Of a stretch of DNA of 64,000 nt, positions 62,927-64,000 are shown in pieces. The position numbers and the translations under genes were made by a program. Origin of the DNA: JAUIET01 sp964352475 (lineage in GTDB: Bacteria; Pseudomonadota; Gammaproteobacteria; Pseudomonadales; JAUIET01). The notes beneath the pieces were generated by a model that was not told the origin of the DNA, did not search any database, and was given only the letters and a program-made list of their open reading frames with translations. Numbering within the stretch: position 1 is the stretch's first letter; each line of letters begins with the position of its first letter. The stretch lies in NCBI GenBank assembly GCA_964352475.1, contig CAYGSL010000017.1:16819-80818 (forward strand). Reading direction: 5' to 3'.

Positions 62927-63484
62927 ATGGACATCGGCGTTTCACTAAAAGAACTCGAACCCGTGGACAGCTCGGCCCTGCGCGAGGCTATTCTGTCGCT
63001 TAATCCCGAAGCCTGGCTGGATCAACAATATCGTCAGCAAGCCTATGATGTGCATCAGTACACTGAGTCAGTAGTACTTGTATTCACAGACGGTGAAGGT
63101 TGGCCAAATATCGAAGTTCGTAAGGAATCCGGCTGGGATCTTCTTGCCGAACAGGCAGTGCCACTCATGCAGGAAATTATCCGACGCCACTACCCCGCTG
63201 GCGGCACAATTATTAGGGCGATGGCGGCAAAGCTGCTCACCGGAGGCATGATCAAGCCCCACACCGATACCCATCCATCATTCCATTACGGGCATCGGAT
63301 TCATATTCCGATTACCACTAATCCCAGGGTGCGATTCATGATCGACGGACGTCCTTATAGGCTCGAAGTAGGTAAAAACTACGAGGTAAACAATCAACAC
63401 AAGCACAGCGTGACCAATAAAGGGGCTGAAGACCGCATCACCTTTATCTTTGACTATGTGCCACCCGATCTAGTGGCCCGATAA
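62927..63484 (+). CDS. Aspartyl/asparaginyl beta-hydroxylase-like protein
   Basis: 2-oxoglutarate/Fe(II) enzyme of 185 residues in the Asp/Asn (or Asp/Arg) hydroxylase family. The iron site is IKPHTDTHPSFHYGHRIHIPITTN (HxD in PHTD), with the distal His in NNQHKHSVTNKG and an Arg in EDRITFIFDYV. It is the compact single-domain form without the tetratricopeptide extension of the animal enzyme. The C-terminal end of the family, FDYVPPD, is seen. It stands after the Rieske gene with its own leader. Family members hydroxylate amino acids in peptides or free, so this could act on an amino-acid-like substrate of the cluster. Confidence 0.88.
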   Translation: MDIGVSLKELEPVDSSALREAILSLNPEAWLDQQYRQQAYDVHQYTESVVLVFTDGEGWPNIEVRKESGWDLLAEQAVPLMQEIIRRHYPAGGTIIRAMAAKLLTGGMIKPHTDTHPSFHYGHRIHIPITTNPRVRFMIDGRPYRLEVGKNYEVNNQHKHSVTNKGAEDRITFIFDYVPPDLVAR

Positions 63485-63566
63485 TGGTGCAAATTACCGC
63501 TTTTGACTGCCTGTTCAGCCCGATATTTGTGCCTTTTTTCAATGACTTAAATGCAAGAAATTAAAC

Positions 63567-63596
63567 TTGGCAGTCGTCGCAACTAAGCTATATCAT
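63567..63596 (+). promoter_or_regulatory. Candidate sigma-70 promoter for the TonB-dependent receptor
   Basis: TTGGCA (63567-63572) and TATCAT (63591-63596), spaced 18 bases, lie 115 bases before the receptor start in an otherwise gene-free gap. The hexamers are near consensus, but there is no supporting evidence for use. An alternative -10 is TATATC two bases earlier. Confidence 0.35.
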
Positions 63597-63710
63597 ATGG
63601 CCAACTTAAATTAAGCGACACTCCTGGCTGGCAGGAAATTTGTATGAGCCAAGTGACAGGCCGTGCAAATAGACAACCACTCACAGTAAATACAAAGAGG
63701 TTTATCCCCA

Positions 63711-64000
63711 ATGACAGACGCTGATAACAAGAATTCAACTAATAGCAACTTGGGTCGGAAGGTACTGGCGGGTTCTGTCGCTTCTGGTGTAGCCCTAACC
63801 GGCGGCGCAGCGGGAACGATTGCTCAAGAGAAAAAGTTCGCCCTTGAAGAGGTGATCGTTACAGCCCGACAACGATCTGAGAGTTCGCAAGATGTGCCTA
63901 TGCACATTCAAGCGCTGTCTGGCGATCAGATGACCAAGCAGGGGCTTGTCACGCTGGAGGATTTCAGCCGCTTCGTGCCCAGTGTTAGCGTTACCAGCAC
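63711..64000 (+). CDS. TonB-dependent receptor, 3'-truncated by window edge
   Basis: Outer-membrane receptor whose first 96 residues are seen. After a polar 15-residue start comes a signal-like segment (GRKVLAGSVASGVALTGGAAG). Next comes the TonB box and plug start EEVIVTARQRSESSQDVPMHIQALSGDQMTKQGLVTLEDFSRFVPSVSV, typical of receptors that take up iron complexes, vitamins or oligosaccharides in marine bacteria. The start is ATG at 63711, with AGAGG upstream. It runs past the window. It may import the substrate of the preceding cluster. Confidence 0.9.
   Translation, partial: MTDADNKNSTNSNLGRKVLAGSVASGVALTGGAAGTIAQEKKFALEEVIVTARQRSESSQDVPMHIQALSGDQMTKQGLVTLEDFSRFVPSVSVTS

Overview
The window looks like a piece of a chromosome from an aerobic, probably marine, gammaproteobacterium. 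This is inferred from family content: a TonB-dependent receptor, MipA/OmpV-type and other outer-membrane barrels, glutathione-dependent formaldehyde oxidation, RlmI, MsrB, AqpZ, an HDOD protein, and very many short-chain dehydrogenases (SDRs), Rieske oxygenases and acyl-CoA enzymes. That mix recalls Halieaceae/Spongiibacteraceae-like marine heterotrophs, but no rRNA or other phylogenetic marker is present, so the lineage is not proven. I saw no integrase, transposase, phage gene, tRNA, rRNA or CRISPR array. Nearly all of the window is coding, with many convergent pairs separated by only a few bases.

Layout. 1-4.6 kb: the 3' part of a penicillin/AHL-acylase-type hydrolase, an uncharacterised protein with a paralogue at 22 kb, and an outer-membrane barrel. 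4.6-7.5 kb: a MAPEG protein and the glutathione formaldehyde pathway (frmA plus S-formylglutathione hydrolase). 7.8-18.8 kb: an S41 protease lipoprotein, an F420-type LLM oxidoreductase, an enoyl-CoA hydratase/dienoyl-CoA-reductase-like pair, more SDRs, a sulfotransferase and an aminoglycoside-phosphotransferase-fold protein. 19-24 kb: rlmI, two SDRs, the second uncharacterised paralogue and a MipA-like barrel. 24-35 kb: an oxidative catabolic block with two TauD-type dioxygenases, a KstD/fumarate-reductase-like flavoprotein, a Rieske oxygenase with a fatty-acid-hydroxylase/sterol-desaturase-family protein, a D-aminoacylase-type amidohydrolase and a probable heteromeric acyl-CoA dehydrogenase pair. 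35.7-38 kb: an NAD-binding protein, TesB thioesterase and an EXPERA-like membrane protein. 38-43.4 kb: an SBP56-family methanethiol oxidase next to a single protein fusing SCO1/SenC to a MauG/cytochrome c peroxidase domain, and an M13 peptidase. 43.5-53.4 kb: MBL hydrolase, MsrB, MscS-like channel, aquaporin, SDR, HDOD, a Rieske/fumarylacetoacetase pair and a YtcJ-like amidohydrolase. 53.4-62.8 kb: a BetI-like TetR regulator, then, in the other direction, a compact run of two FAD oxidoreductases, a GcvT-type protein, a Rieske oxygenase, a class III aminotransferase and another Rieske oxygenase. The window ends with an Asp/Asn hydroxylase and the start of a TonB-dependent receptor.

How it may work together. 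Two one-carbon-producing modules are suggested: methanethiol oxidation (MtoX) and oxidative N-demethylation (Rieske enzymes with a bridging Glu, plus GcvT). Both could feed formaldehyde or methyl groups to the FrmA/FGH pathway. The SDR, acyl-CoA dehydrogenase, enoyl-CoA hydratase and thioesterase genes suggest beta-oxidation-like breakdown of isoprenoid, steroid or other bulky substrates. No substrate can be read from sequence.

The most unusual non-coding signal is a family of 110-112 bp palindromic elements at 14.3, 35.4, 35.5 and 54.1 kb, with a degenerate copy at 54.4 kb. All share an internal core (ACACGCCGTRAACCCATCC followed by ATGGGGGCT, then a small hairpin). Each intact copy is enclosed in its own 28-30 nt inverted repeat whose sequence is unrelated to the arms of the other copies. 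I know of no standard repeat family with this architecture.
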